64,000 nt of DNA from an uncultured Myxococcales bacterium (lineage in GTDB: Bacteria; Myxococcota_A; UBA9042; DTJE01). The translations under genes and the position numbers were made by a program. The stretch spans positions 6,922 to 70,921 of the forward strand of contig CALJUR010000032.1 in assembly GCA_937975765.1 (NCBI GenBank), written 5' to 3'. How positions within the stretch are numbered: the stretch's first letter is position 1; every line of letters begins with the position of its first letter. Positions 25,385 through 34,176 of this stretch are shown here, piece after piece. The notes beneath the pieces are model-generated. The model made no database searches, was not told the DNA's origin, and saw nothing but the letters and a program-made list of their open reading frames with translations.

Positions 25385-26032
25385 GTGCAGGCATTGCTGG
25401 AATTCACGAGCGGACCGATGTTCCGGCTGGCGCTGGTCGTCGCGGTCCTGGGCATGGCGGCGCAGTTCGTCCAGAACGCGCTGGTCGTCGCCCGGTCTTC
25501 CGCGACCTGGCAGCACGGTGCCAGGGACGTCCTGCGCGCGATCTTCTCCTGGGTGCTGCCGGCCCGCCGCGCCAGGCGCTTCGGGCTGGCCGGCGAGATC
25601 CTGACGTGGATCGTCGCGGCCGGCGTGGTGATCGTCCCGCTGTTCTACCTGGGACACGCCCGCCTGTGGGGCCGCAGCCTGCACCTGGACTGGCCGGTCG
25701 TCCCGGCCGCGGTGTCGGACCTGCTGACGAAGCTGACGATGGTCGCCCTGGCCCTGCTGCTGCTGGTGCGGCTGGCCAACTCGCAGTACCGCGCCGTGAT
25801 GCTGAAGTTCGACTGGCTGCCGATGATCCTGGCCCTGCTGGCGTTCGTGTCGGGCTACCTGGTCGCGCATCCCGGGCGCAGCCCCCTGTCCCCGGACACG
25901 ACCGCGCTGATCCACTTCTTCTCGGCCGACGGCCTGCTGCTGACCGTGCCGTTCACCCGCCTGGCGCGTTGCGTCCTGCTGCCCGACGCGTTCGACAAGG
26001 CCATCCAGCATCGCCAGGAGGTGTCGGCATGA
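25385..26032 (+). CDS. HmcE/NarI-like membrane subunit of a redox complex
   Basis: 215 residues with about five membrane helices (LALVVAVLGMAAQFVQNALV, ILTWIVAAGVVIVPLFYLG, LTMVALALLLLVRLA, LPMILALLAFVSGYLVA, and IHFFSADGLLLTVPFTRLAR). Histidines in GHARLW, VAHPGRS and LIHFF are placed like the haem b ligands of NarI/HmcE/DsrM-type quinone-reactive subunits. GTG 25385 is taken as start because GGAGGT lies four bases upstream. The next gene (ferredoxin) overlaps its stop by four bases, so they are made together. Proposed role: quinone or quinol contact for the complex at 26029-28682. TAGAAT at 25328-25333 is a possible -10. Confidence 0.7.
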   Translation: MQALLEFTSGPMFRLALVVAVLGMAAQFVQNALVVARSSATWQHGARDVLRAIFSWVLPARRARRFGLAGEILTWIVAAGVVIVPLFYLGHARLWGRSLHLDWPVVPAAVSDLLTKLTMVALALLLLVRLANSQYRAVMLKFDWLPMILALLAFVSGYLVAHPGRSPLSPDTTALIHFFSADGLLLTVPFTRLARCVLLPDAFDKAIQHRQEVSA

Positions 26033-26856
26033 AGGCCATCCTCACGGACGTGACGAAGTGCATCGGCTGCGAGCGCTGCGTGGAGGCGTGTCGCGTGGCC
26101 AACGACCTGGGCACCGTGCTGCCCTTCCGCTGGCTGCTGGACGACGGGCTGTCCGCCGTGCGCTGGTGCTCGGTCCTGCGCAAGGACGGGAAGTTCGTCC
26201 GCAAGCAGTGCATGCACTGCATCCAGCCCGCGTGCGTGTCGGCGTGCCCCGTGGGCGCGCTGCAGAAGACCGGGGAAGGCCCGGTCACCTACGACTCGGA
26301 CAAGTGCCTGGGCTGCCGCTACTGCATGATGTCCTGCCCGTTCGGCATCCCGCGGTACGACTGGGAGTCCGCCGTTCCCTACGTGCGCAAGTGCCAGATG
26401 TGCTTCCAGGACCGCGTGTCGAAGGGCGTCCAGCCCGGGTGCACTGCGGCGTGCCCGGTCGGCGCCACGATCTTCGGCGAGCGCGACGAACTGCTGGCCG
26501 AGGCGAAGAAGCGCATCGCGGAGGCGCCGGACCGCTACCTGCCGACCGTATTCGGCGAGCACGAGGTGGGCGGCACGTGCGTGCTGTACCTGGCCCCGAT
26601 GCAACTGGACCTGCTGACGCTGGGCAACAAGCTGGACGAGCGCCCGATGCCGGCACGCACCGCGACGGCGATGGGAGCCGTGCCCCCGGTGTTCGTGACG
26701 ATGGGCGCCCTGATGACGGGCATCTACTGGGTGATCGAGCGGCGCATCCGGATGCAGCACGAGAAGGCCGCGAAGGAGGGACGCCCGTTGCCGGACGCTC
26801 ACGGCGGCCACGGGCACGACACGCCGCACGACGCCCGCGACGGGAAGGAGGGCTGA
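26029..26856 (+). CDS. HmcB/HybA-like tetra-[4Fe-4S] ferredoxin subunit
   Basis: 275 residues with four cysteine clusters: CIGCERCVEAC, CMHCIQPACVSACP, CLGCRYCMMSCP and CQMCFQDRVSKG...CTAACP. This is the DmsB/HybA/HmcB four-cluster ferredoxin pattern that wires a membrane NrfD-type subunit to its redox partner. A C-terminal hydrophobic helix (VFVTMGALMTGIYWVIERR) anchors it, as in HybA/HmcB; no Tat motif is seen at the N-terminus, so the clusters probably face the cytoplasm. ATG 26029 overlaps the previous stop (ATGA). His/Gly-rich tail. Confidence 0.9.
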   Translation: MKAILTDVTKCIGCERCVEACRVANDLGTVLPFRWLLDDGLSAVRWCSVLRKDGKFVRKQCMHCIQPACVSACPVGALQKTGEGPVTYDSDKCLGCRYCMMSCPFGIPRYDWESAVPYVRKCQMCFQDRVSKGVQPGCTAACPVGATIFGERDELLAEAKKRIAEAPDRYLPTVFGEHEVGGTCVLYLAPMQLDLLTLGNKLDERPMPARTATAMGAVPPVFVTMGALMTGIYWVIERRIRMQHEKAAKEGRPLPDAHGGHGHDTPHDARDGKEG

Positions 26857-26858
26857 CC

Positions 26859-28682
26859 ATGAGGATGAAGCGCCTCAAGACCGTCAAGAGCGCCTTGTGG
26901 TTCCTGGTCGGCGCCGCGGCCGCGATCGCGGTGTTCCGTTTCTGGCGCGGCCTGGGTCCCACCACGGCCCTGACCGACCTGACCCCGTGGGGCTTCTGGA
27001 TCGGCTTCGACGTCATGGGCGGCGTCGCGCTGGCGGCCGGCGGGTTCTGCATCGCCGCGACCGTCTACGTCTTCCACCTGGAGCGGTACCGGGCCATCCT
27101 GCGGCCCGCCGTGCTGACGGCGTTCCTGGGCTACGCGGCCGTCGTCGTCGGCCTGCTGTTCGACCTCGGCCTCCCCTGGTCCATCTGGCACATGATCGTC
27201 TACTGGAACCCCCGCTCGCCGCTGTTCGAGGTCGGCTGGTGCGTGATGCTGTACCTGACCGTCCTGCTGCTGGAGTTCCTGCCGGTGATGCTGGAGATGT
27301 CGAAGCACCCCCTGCTGGCCGGCATCCACAAGGCCCTGCACAAGGCGACCGTGCCGCTGGTCATCCTGGGCATCATGCTGTCCACCCTGCACCAGTCGTC
27401 GCTGGGCAGCCTGTTCCTGATCATGCCGCACCGGCTGGACCCGTTGTGGTACACGCCGATCCTGCCCATCCTGTTCTTCATCTCGGCCATCGCCCTGGGC
27501 CTGATGATGGTCACGACCGAGTCGCTGTTCTCGTCGTGGCTGTACGAGGAGGAGTACGAACTGGACCTGTTGCAGGGCCTGGGCAAGGTCGCGGCCGGCG
27601 TGCTGTGGTTCTACCTGGCCGTGCGCATCGGCGACCTGGCGATCCGCGGGGTGCTGCCGCACGCCTTCGACGGCGGCTTCGAACCGGGCCTGTTCTGGGT
27701 CGAGATCGCGGTGTCGGTGCTGATCCCGGCGACGCTGCTGACGATCCCGTACACGCGGCGCCGCATGAAGACGCTGGCGACGGCGGCCGGTTTCACGGTG
27801 GTCGGCTTCGTCTTCCACCGGATCGACGTGGGCGGCCTGGCCATGATCGGGACCACGGGCACCCGCTACGTACCTTCCTGGACCGAACTGGCGATCTCCT
27901 TCGGCATCGTGGCCGGGTTCGCGCTGGTCTTCTTCTGGATCGCGGAACGGTTCCACCTGATGCACGGCGGGCCGATGCTGAAGGGCCGCGAGCGCCTGCC
28001 GGACATCCACGCGTTCCGGCCGCGCCTGATCCGCGGTGCCGTGATGTTCGTGGCGGGCGCGGCGATGGCCACCGCCCTGCTGCCGTCGAGCACGCTGGAC
28101 GGCTGGCCGGTGGTGGCGCAGACGGTGCATCGCCCGGGCTACGGCGACATGATGATCCTGGACGGCAACCGGAACGACAAGGGCGTCCGGTTCGACCACA
28201 AGATGCACGTGGACGTGGCCGAGGGCGACGACAAGTGCGCCTTCTGCCACCACATGGTCAAGCCCGGCGCGCGCGCGACCGGCTGCAGCGAGTGCCACCG
28301 GGACGAGCACCTCCCGGTCAGCATCTTCGACCACCGGCTGCACCAGGACCTCCTGGCGAAGGGGCCCGGCTGCCTGACCTGCCACGAGGACACCTCGCGG
28401 CCGAAGGACCTCGAGAACTCGAAGCCGTGCCTGGACTGCCACGAATCGATGATACCGCCGGGTGCCGCCTTCAAGCCGCGCGCGGCGCCGAACATCGGCC
28501 TGGCACCGGGGTACATGGACGCGATGCACGGCCTGTGCCTGCACTGCCACCAGGAGCAGGAGGGCGGCCACGCGGGCGATGCGCCGACGCTGGCCCGCTG
28601 CTCGACCTGCCACTCCGATACGGTCAAGCCGTTCGACCCGCTGCACCCGGACCGGCGGCTGGAAGAGGCGGCGGCGAAGTAG
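26859..28682 (+). CDS. NrfD/HmcC-type quinone subunit fused to a six-haem cytochrome c
   Basis: 607 residues. Residues ~1-400 hold ten or so membrane helices of the NrfD/HybB/HmcC family (WGFWIGFDVMGGVALAAGGF, YRAILRPAVLTAFLGYAAVV). The C-terminal ~150 residues carry six CxxCH motifs: CAFCH, CSECH, CLTCH, CLDCH, CLHCH and CSTCH, with spaced histidines as in class III cytochromes. So one chain joins quinone chemistry to a periplasmic multihaem wire; in Desulfovibrio Hmc and Qrc these are separate proteins. It starts two bases after the ferredoxin stop. It probably exchanges electrons between the quinone pool and periplasmic cytochromes. Confidence 0.88.
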   Translation: MRMKRLKTVKSALWFLVGAAAAIAVFRFWRGLGPTTALTDLTPWGFWIGFDVMGGVALAAGGFCIAATVYVFHLERYRAILRPAVLTAFLGYAAVVVGLLFDLGLPWSIWHMIVYWNPRSPLFEVGWCVMLYLTVLLLEFLPVMLEMSKHPLLAGIHKALHKATVPLVILGIMLSTLHQSSLGSLFLIMPHRLDPLWYTPILPILFFISAIALGLMMVTTESLFSSWLYEEEYELDLLQGLGKVAAGVLWFYLAVRIGDLAIRGVLPHAFDGGFEPGLFWVEIAVSVLIPATLLTIPYTRRRMKTLATAAGFTVVGFVFHRIDVGGLAMIGTTGTRYVPSWTELAISFGIVAGFALVFFWIAERFHLMHGGPMLKGRERLPDIHAFRPRLIRGAVMFVAGAAMATALLPSSTLDGWPVVAQTVHRPGYGDMMILDGNRNDKGVRFDHKMHVDVAEGDDKCAFCHHMVKPGARATGCSECHRDEHLPVSIFDHRLHQDLLAKGPGCLTCHEDTSRPKDLENSKPCLDCHESMIPPGAAFKPRAAPNIGLAPGYMDAMHGLCLHCHQEQEGGHAGDAPTLARCSTCHSDTVKPFDPLHPDRRLEEAAAK

Positions 28683-28736
28683 CGCGTCCGGCGCCCGGAG
28701 GCGACTGGATCCCGGACGCCGGCCCGGAGGCGGCTC

Positions 28737-30455
28737 ATGCCCGGACCCGCCGACAGAGTTCCTGGACATCCCCTGGCTCCCCGCTGGTGGCGACGCCTGG
28801 GCCTGGCTCCCCGCCTCATCGTGTCCCTGACCATCATCGTGACGCTGGTGTCCGGCATCTCGGCCGTGCTGGTGATGCGGAACCAGGAGAGCCTGCTGCT
28901 GCGGGAGATGGTGCGCGGGGCCGACCAGTTGTCCCAGACCATCCGGTCGGCCACCTGGGAGGCGATGCTGCTGGACCAGCGCCAGTCCGCCTACAAGGTC
29001 ATGCAGACGGTGGGCCGCCAGGCGGGCATCGAGAAGATCCGCATCTTCAACAAGGAAGGGCGGGTCATGTTCTCGACCGGCGACGACCTCCACGCGATGG
29101 TCGACAAGCACGCGGAGGCCTGCGACCTGTGCCATTCCAGCCAGCAGCCGCTGGTGCGCGTCGACGTCCCGTCGCGGTCGCGCGTGTTCCAGGACCGGTT
29201 CGGGCGGCGCGTGCTGGGCATGGTCACGCCGATCTACAACGAGCCGGCGTGCAGCCGCGCCGAGTGCCACGCGCACCCCGAGGACATCCAGGTTCTGGGC
29301 GTGCTGGACGTCAGCATGGACACGGGGCCGATGCAGGAGCAGTTGTCGATCCTGCGGGCCTGGACGACCAGCCGCGCCGTGCTGGAGATCGCGCTGCTGG
29401 GCCTGGTGATCGTGTTCTTCACGCGCCGGCTGGTGGCCCGGCCGATCCAGCGCATGATCCGCGCGACGCGGGCGATCGGCGGGCTGGACCTGCAGCCGCC
29501 CGGCGCGTCCGGCACGGGTGCGAACGGCCCCGACACGATGCGCGAGCCCCTGCCGCCGGAAGTCGCGCAGGACGAGTTGTCCCGGCTGCAGTACGCCTTC
29601 GAGGAGATGCGCCAGCGCCTGGCGACCGCCAAGGGGGAGGTCGACGCCTTCACCCGCGAACTGGAGCGCAAGGTCGAGACCCGCACCAGCGAACTGGAGT
29701 CGGCGCGCGAGCAGTTGTACCGGTCCGAGCGCCTGGCCTCGCTGGGGCGGCTGGCGGCGTCGGTGGCCCACGAGATCAACAACCCCATCTCGGGGGTCCT
29801 GAACCTGTCCCGTCTGGTCCTGCGCCTGATCGATTCCGGCGGCATTCCCCCGGATCGCATCGAGGAAGTGCGCGGGTACCTGTCGCAGGTGACCGAGGAG
29901 ACCGCGCGCATCGGGCGCATCGTGTCGGACCTGCTGTCGTTCGCCCGGCAGACCCGCCCCAGGATCGAGCCGACGGACCTGGCGGACCTGGCGCGCCGCA
30001 CCCTGTCGCTGCTGTCCCTGAAACTGCGCATGCGGGGCATCGAGGCCGTCCTGGATGCGTCTCCCGGCGTGCCGCGTGTGGCCTGCGACGCCGGCCAGGT
30101 GGAGCAGGTGCTGATCAACCTGGTGATGAACGCGGCCGAGGCCAGCCCCGACGGCGCGACCGTGCAGGTCCGCCTGCTGAACGAGGCCCTGGAGGGATTC
30201 GTCACGCTGGAGGTGGCCGACAGCGGCACGGGCATCCCGCCCGAACACCTGGCGCGCATCTTCGACCCGTTCTTCACGACGAAGGAGGACGGGAAGGGCG
30301 TCGGGCTGGGGCTCGCCGTCGCCTACGGGATCGTGGAGTCCCACGGCGGCACCATCGACGTGCGCAGCCAGGCGGGACGGGGCACGACGTTCCGGGTCCG
30401 GCTGCCGGTGGAAGGCCGCGCGGCGCCGGCGCAGGGCCGTGGAGGCAATTCATGA
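28737..30455 (+). CDS. Sensor histidine kinase with two periplasmic c-haem motifs
   Basis: 572 residues: membrane helix 27-47, periplasmic domain ~48-210, second helix ~213-229, HAMP, then kinase. The periplasmic part contains CDLCH (129-133) and CSRAECH (172-178, CX4CH as in cytochromes c3), so two haems are probably attached. Kinase boxes: phosphoacceptor His345 in LAASVAHEINNP, N box EQVLINLVMNAAEA, G boxes DSGTGIPPEH and GKGVGLGLAVAYG. It would sense redox state or a haem-binding gas and signal to the next gene, whose start overlaps its stop by four bases. ATG 28737 follows CCCGGAGG. Directly downstream of the HmcC-cytochrome gene. Confidence 0.88.
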   Translation: MPGPADRVPGHPLAPRWWRRLGLAPRLIVSLTIIVTLVSGISAVLVMRNQESLLLREMVRGADQLSQTIRSATWEAMLLDQRQSAYKVMQTVGRQAGIEKIRIFNKEGRVMFSTGDDLHAMVDKHAEACDLCHSSQQPLVRVDVPSRSRVFQDRFGRRVLGMVTPIYNEPACSRAECHAHPEDIQVLGVLDVSMDTGPMQEQLSILRAWTTSRAVLEIALLGLVIVFFTRRLVARPIQRMIRATRAIGGLDLQPPGASGTGANGPDTMREPLPPEVAQDELSRLQYAFEEMRQRLATAKGEVDAFTRELERKVETRTSELESAREQLYRSERLASLGRLAASVAHEINNPISGVLNLSRLVLRLIDSGGIPPDRIEEVRGYLSQVTEETARIGRIVSDLLSFARQTRPRIEPTDLADLARRTLSLLSLKLRMRGIEAVLDASPGVPRVACDAGQVEQVLINLVMNAAEASPDGATVQVRLLNEALEGFVTLEVADSGTGIPPEHLARIFDPFFTTKEDGKGVGLGLAVAYGIVESHGGTIDVRSQAGRGTTFRVRLPVEGRAAPAQGRGGNS

Positions 30456-31837
30456 GCGCATCCGGACGCGTCCTGGTGGTCGACGACGAGAAGGTCGTGC
30501 GCGACTCGCTGGCGGGCTGGCTGCGCGAGGACGGCCACGCGTGCCGGACCGCCGCGTCGGGCGAGGACGCCCTGGAGGCGGCCCGGTCCGAGGACTACGA
30601 TGTCTGCGTGGTGGACCTGAAGATGCCCCGCGGGCTGGACGGCATCGAGACGATGCGGCGCATGAAGGAGGCCCATCCCGGCATGGCGGTCGTGATCATC
30701 ACGGCGTACGCGACGGTCGACACGGCCGTCGAGGCCATGAAGGGCGGCGCCGAGGACTACCTCGTCAAGCCGTTCGCCCCGGAGGACGTCTCGGCCATCG
30801 TCGAGCGGGTCGTCACCCTGCGCCGGGTGTCGGCGCGCGCGGAACCGGGGGGCGCGCCGGGTGCCGAGGTCCGGTTCTGCGGCATGGTCAGTCGCAATCC
30901 GCAGATGCACCGGCTGTTCGAGATGGCCCGCGAGGTGGCCGACCTGCGTTCCACGGTCCTGATCGAGGGCGAGAGCGGCACGGGCAAGGAACTGGTCGCC
31001 CGGGCGATCCACGAGTCGGGGCACCGCCGCGACGGGCCCTACGTGCAGTTGTCGTGCGCCGCGCTGCCCGAGACCCTGCTGGAGTCCGAACTGTTCGGGT
31101 ACGAGCGCGGCGCGTTCACCGGCGCGGTGGGGCGGCGGCCGGGCAAGTTCGAACTGGCGTCCGGGGGGACGCTGCTGCTGGACGAGATCCCCGACGTGGG
31201 GCCCAAGGTGCAGTCGGACCTGCTGCGGGTGCTGCAGGAGCGGCGGCTGTTCCGGCTGGGCGGCACCGAGGAGATCGCGGTGGACGTCCGCTTCATCGCG
31301 GCCACGAACCGGCCCCTGCACGAGGCCGTCCAGTCCGGCCGGTTCCGGGAGGATCTGTTCTTCCGGCTGAACGTGATCCACCTGGAGGTCCCCCCCCTGC
31401 GCCGCCGCCTGGAGGACGTGGAACCCCTGGCGCGGGACTTCATCGCGACGACGTGCCACGAGTCGGGGCGGTCCCAGCCGGAACTGACCCGCGCGGCGCT
31501 GGAGAGGCTGTGCGGCCATTCCTGGCCCGGCAACGTGCGCGAACTGGAGAATGCCATCGAGCGCGCCCTGGTGACGTGCCGCGGCCCCCGCCTGGACGCG
31601 CCCGACTTCTACTTCCTGGGCCGCTCGACATCGCCGGATCGCGGCTTCGTGGCGCCGTCCCACCTGTCCCTGAAGGAGGTCGAACTGGAGGTCGTCCGGG
31701 CAGTGCTGCGCCGCACGTCCGGCAACATCAGCGAGGCCGCGTCGATCCTGGGGATCGACCGTTCCACCCTGTACGAGAAGATGCGCCGCTACGGCATCGA
31801 GCGGACCGGGGATGACGGAACTGCACCGAGGCGCTGA
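30452..31837 (+). CDS. Sigma54-dependent response regulator (NtrC family)
   Basis: 461 residues: receiver domain (VVDDEKVVRD, phosphoacceptor Asp in VVDLKMP, KPF near residue 108), AAA+ domain with Walker A GESGTGKELVARAIH, the sigma54-contact GAFTGA (ERGAFTGAVG), LLLDEIPDVG, and a Fis-type helix-turn-helix at the C-terminus (SGNISEAASILGIDRSTLYE). It activates sigma54 RNA polymerase after phosphorylation, most likely by the haem-containing kinase encoded just upstream (four-base overlap ATGA). The nearest sigma54 promoter seen in this window is at 61094, far away; local targets are not evident. Confidence 0.93.
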   Translation: MSASGRVLVVDDEKVVRDSLAGWLREDGHACRTAASGEDALEAARSEDYDVCVVDLKMPRGLDGIETMRRMKEAHPGMAVVIITAYATVDTAVEAMKGGAEDYLVKPFAPEDVSAIVERVVTLRRVSARAEPGGAPGAEVRFCGMVSRNPQMHRLFEMAREVADLRSTVLIEGESGTGKELVARAIHESGHRRDGPYVQLSCAALPETLLESELFGYERGAFTGAVGRRPGKFELASGGTLLLDEIPDVGPKVQSDLLRVLQERRLFRLGGTEEIAVDVRFIAATNRPLHEAVQSGRFREDLFFRLNVIHLEVPPLRRRLEDVEPLARDFIATTCHESGRSQPELTRAALERLCGHSWPGNVRELENAIERALVTCRGPRLDAPDFYFLGRSTSPDRGFVAPSHLSLKEVELEVVRAVLRRTSGNISEAASILGIDRSTLYEKMRRYGIERTGDDGTAPRR

Positions 31838-31865
31838 GACTCGACCCTGGGCCGGGTGACGCGGC

Positions 31866-32027
31866 TCAGGCGTGCCGGGGCAGGCTCTTGTGCTCCTGGT
31901 GGTCCCGCAGGCTCTGGCGCCACGCCGCGCACCCGCCCGCCAGGCAGGCCACCACCAGGGCCAGGGTCAACCCCGCCAGCACCAGGTTCGTCACCATCAC
32001 CGCCCAAGTCATGCTGTCCGACAACAT
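31866..32027 (-). CDS. Small single-span membrane protein
   Basis: 53 residues: MLSDSMTWAVMVTNLVLAGL then a continued hydrophobic helix with two cysteines (ACLAGGC) and a charged His-containing tail. No family recognised. The start at ATG 32027 is supported by a strong GGGAGGAGAAG directly upstream; a longer frame to 32063 is less likely. It is convergent with the response regulator gene, 28 bases away, at the end of the redox operon, and could be an accessory of it. Confidence 0.55.
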   Translation of the reverse strand: MLSDSMTWAVMVTNLVLAGLTLALVVACLAGGCAAWRQSLRDHQEHKSLPRHA

Positions 32028-32326
32028 CTTCTCCTCCCAGGTACCGGCGGCACCATACGCCAACCCATTGGAAAGTCATGCAGGAAGGATGCCGCGCGGG
32101 ACGATCTGGCCATGCGCCCATAATCAGCGGTATCCACTATGGAATCCAGGCATGGTATCCCTCGCGCCCTCGGTACACCCGGACCCTTTCTGTAGGATTT
32201 CCCGACACCGCGCCGGGTTTCCCGCCAGCCGCGCCGGCCTCGAACGGCCGCCTGCCCGCGCCGCGACTGCTTGAACAAATCCCGCGCCTGTGTTGCCATT
32301 CACGGGACTGCAACCCGGAGGGTCCC
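32028..32326. other. Intergenic region, no gene seen
   Basis: 299 bases between the divergent small membrane protein and the M2 peptidase. No convincing ORF, RNA gene or promoter pair was found; the sequence is less GC-rich than the genes around it and must hold the peptidase promoter. Confidence 0.4.
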
Positions 32327-34138
32327 GTGAAGCGCCGCACCCGTGTCGTCCTGGCGTTTGCCGCGGTGCTGTGCGCATCGCCGGCGCTGCGGGCCCAGGA
32401 GACGCCGCCGACCGCCGACGGGGCCGAGGCCTGGCTGAAGACCGTCGAGGCCGAACTGATGGACCTTTGGGTCTACCAGGCGCGGACCGACTGGGTCCGG
32501 AACACCTACATCACGCACGACACCGAACTGCTGGGCGCGCGGGCCAACGAGGCGGTGATGGAATACGTCGGCCGGCGCGCGGCCGAGGCGACGCGGTGGG
32601 ATTCCGTGACCCTGCCCGAGGTGCTGCGCCGCAAGATCAACCTGCTGAAGCTGGGCCTGGACATGCCGGCCCCGCGCGACCCGGCCCGGCGGGCGGAACT
32701 GGCGCGCATCAGCACCACGATGGACAGCCTGTACGGCAAGGGGAAGTACTGTCCCGAACGCCTGGAGGGCGAATGCCTGGACCTGGTGAAGATCACCGGG
32801 ATCCTGGCGAAGAGCCGGAACCACGACGAACTGCTGGACACCTGGAAGGGCTGGCACCAGGTCTCGCCGCCGATGCGCGAGTCGTACCGGCGATTCGTGG
32901 AACTGGCCAACGAGGGCGCGCGCGAGGTCGGGTTCAAGGACCTGGGCGAGTTGTGGACGTCGCGGTACGACATGCCGCCGGGGGACTTCCAGGCCGAGAC
33001 CGACCGGCTGTGGCGGCAGGTGGAGCCGCTGTACCGGGACCTGCACTGCCACGTCCGCGCGAAGCTGCAGGAGGTGTACGGCAAGGCGAACGTGCGGGAG
33101 GGCCAGCCGATCCCGGCGCACCTGCTGGGCAACCTGTGGGCGCAGGAGTGGAGCAACCTGTTCGACCTGCTGGCGCCCGACCCGCACAGCGCGTCCGCCA
33201 TCGACCTGGAGAGGATCCTCAAGGCGCGCGGCACCGACGAGAGGCGGATGGTGAAGTACGCCGAGGCGTTCTTCACGTCGCTGGGCCTGGCGGCGCTGCC
33301 GAAGACCTTCTGGGAGCGGTCGATGCTGACGAAGCCGCGAGACCGCGACGTGGTCTGCCACGCGTCGGCGTGGGACGTGGACAACCAGGAGGACCTGCGC
33401 ATCAAGATGTGCATCCAGGTCAACGACGAGGACTTCACCACCATCCACCACGAACTGGGGCACAACTACTACCAGTTCGCCTACCGGGACCTGGACCCGC
33501 TGTTCCTGAACAGCGCCAACGACGGGTTCCACGAGGCTCTGGGCGACCTGATCGCGCTGTCGGTGACGCCGGGGTACCTGAAGAAGATCGGGCTGATCGA
33601 CCGCGAGCCGGCGGGCGGCCTGAACCCGTTGATGAAGCGCGCGATCGAGAAGGTCGCGTTCCTGCCGTTCGGGCTGCTGGTGGACAAGTGGCGGTGGGGC
33701 GTGTTCGACGGCAGCATCCCGCCCGCGAAGTACAACGAGGCATGGTGGGACCTGCGGAGGAAATACCAGGGCGTGGCCCCGGCCGTGGCGCGCACCGAGG
33801 ACGACTTCGACCCGGGCGCGAAGTACCACGTCCCGGCGAACGTGCCGTACACGCGGTACTTCCTGGCGGCCATCCTGCAGTTCCAGTTCCACCGCGCGCT
33901 GTGCCGGCAGGTGGTGGGGTTCAAGGGGCCGCTGCACCAGTGCAGCATCCACGGGAACCGGCAGGCCGGGGCCCGCATCCAGAAGATGATGGAGATGGGG
34001 CTGTCGCGGCCGTGGCCCGAGGCGCTGCAGGCGATGACGGGCGAGACGCGGATGGATGCGGGTGCCATCCTGGAGTACTTCGCGCCGCTGCAGCAGTGGC
34101 TGAAGAAGCAGAACGCCGGCCGCAAGTGCGGCTGGTAG
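32327..34138 (+). CDS. Peptidase family M2 (angiotensin-converting enzyme homologue)
   Basis: 603 residues, the usual bacterial single-domain ACE length. The zinc motif is TTIHHELGHNYYQFAYRD (HExxH) with the third ligand Glu in NDGFHEALGDLIALS, both M2 hallmarks; the C-terminal NVPYTRYFLAAILQFQFHRA and SIHGNRQAG also match. It is a dipeptidyl carboxypeptidase, exported by a signal peptide (VVLAFAAVLCASPALRAQ). GTG 32327 is the start, with GGAGGG four bases upstream. Physiological substrate in bacteria is unknown; peptide scavenging is likely. Confidence 0.93.
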   Translation: MKRRTRVVLAFAAVLCASPALRAQETPPTADGAEAWLKTVEAELMDLWVYQARTDWVRNTYITHDTELLGARANEAVMEYVGRRAAEATRWDSVTLPEVLRRKINLLKLGLDMPAPRDPARRAELARISTTMDSLYGKGKYCPERLEGECLDLVKITGILAKSRNHDELLDTWKGWHQVSPPMRESYRRFVELANEGAREVGFKDLGELWTSRYDMPPGDFQAETDRLWRQVEPLYRDLHCHVRAKLQEVYGKANVREGQPIPAHLLGNLWAQEWSNLFDLLAPDPHSASAIDLERILKARGTDERRMVKYAEAFFTSLGLAALPKTFWERSMLTKPRDRDVVCHASAWDVDNQEDLRIKMCIQVNDEDFTTIHHELGHNYYQFAYRDLDPLFLNSANDGFHEALGDLIALSVTPGYLKKIGLIDREPAGGLNPLMKRAIEKVAFLPFGLLVDKWRWGVFDGSIPPAKYNEAWWDLRRKYQGVAPAVARTEDDFDPGAKYHVPANVPYTRYFLAAILQFQFHRALCRQVVGFKGPLHQCSIHGNRQAGARIQKMMEMGLSRPWPEALQAMTGETRMDAGAILEYFAPLQQWLKKQNAGRKCGW

Positions 34139-34176
34139 CGGCGGGTTCCCTCCCCGTGCGAACCCCGGGAGACGAC

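Noticed and set aside
26799..30344. 1181-codon open frame on the minus strand opposite the redox operon
   Set aside because: His/Gln/Arg-rich shadow of the plus-strand genes in high-GC DNA, with no motif or ribosome site.
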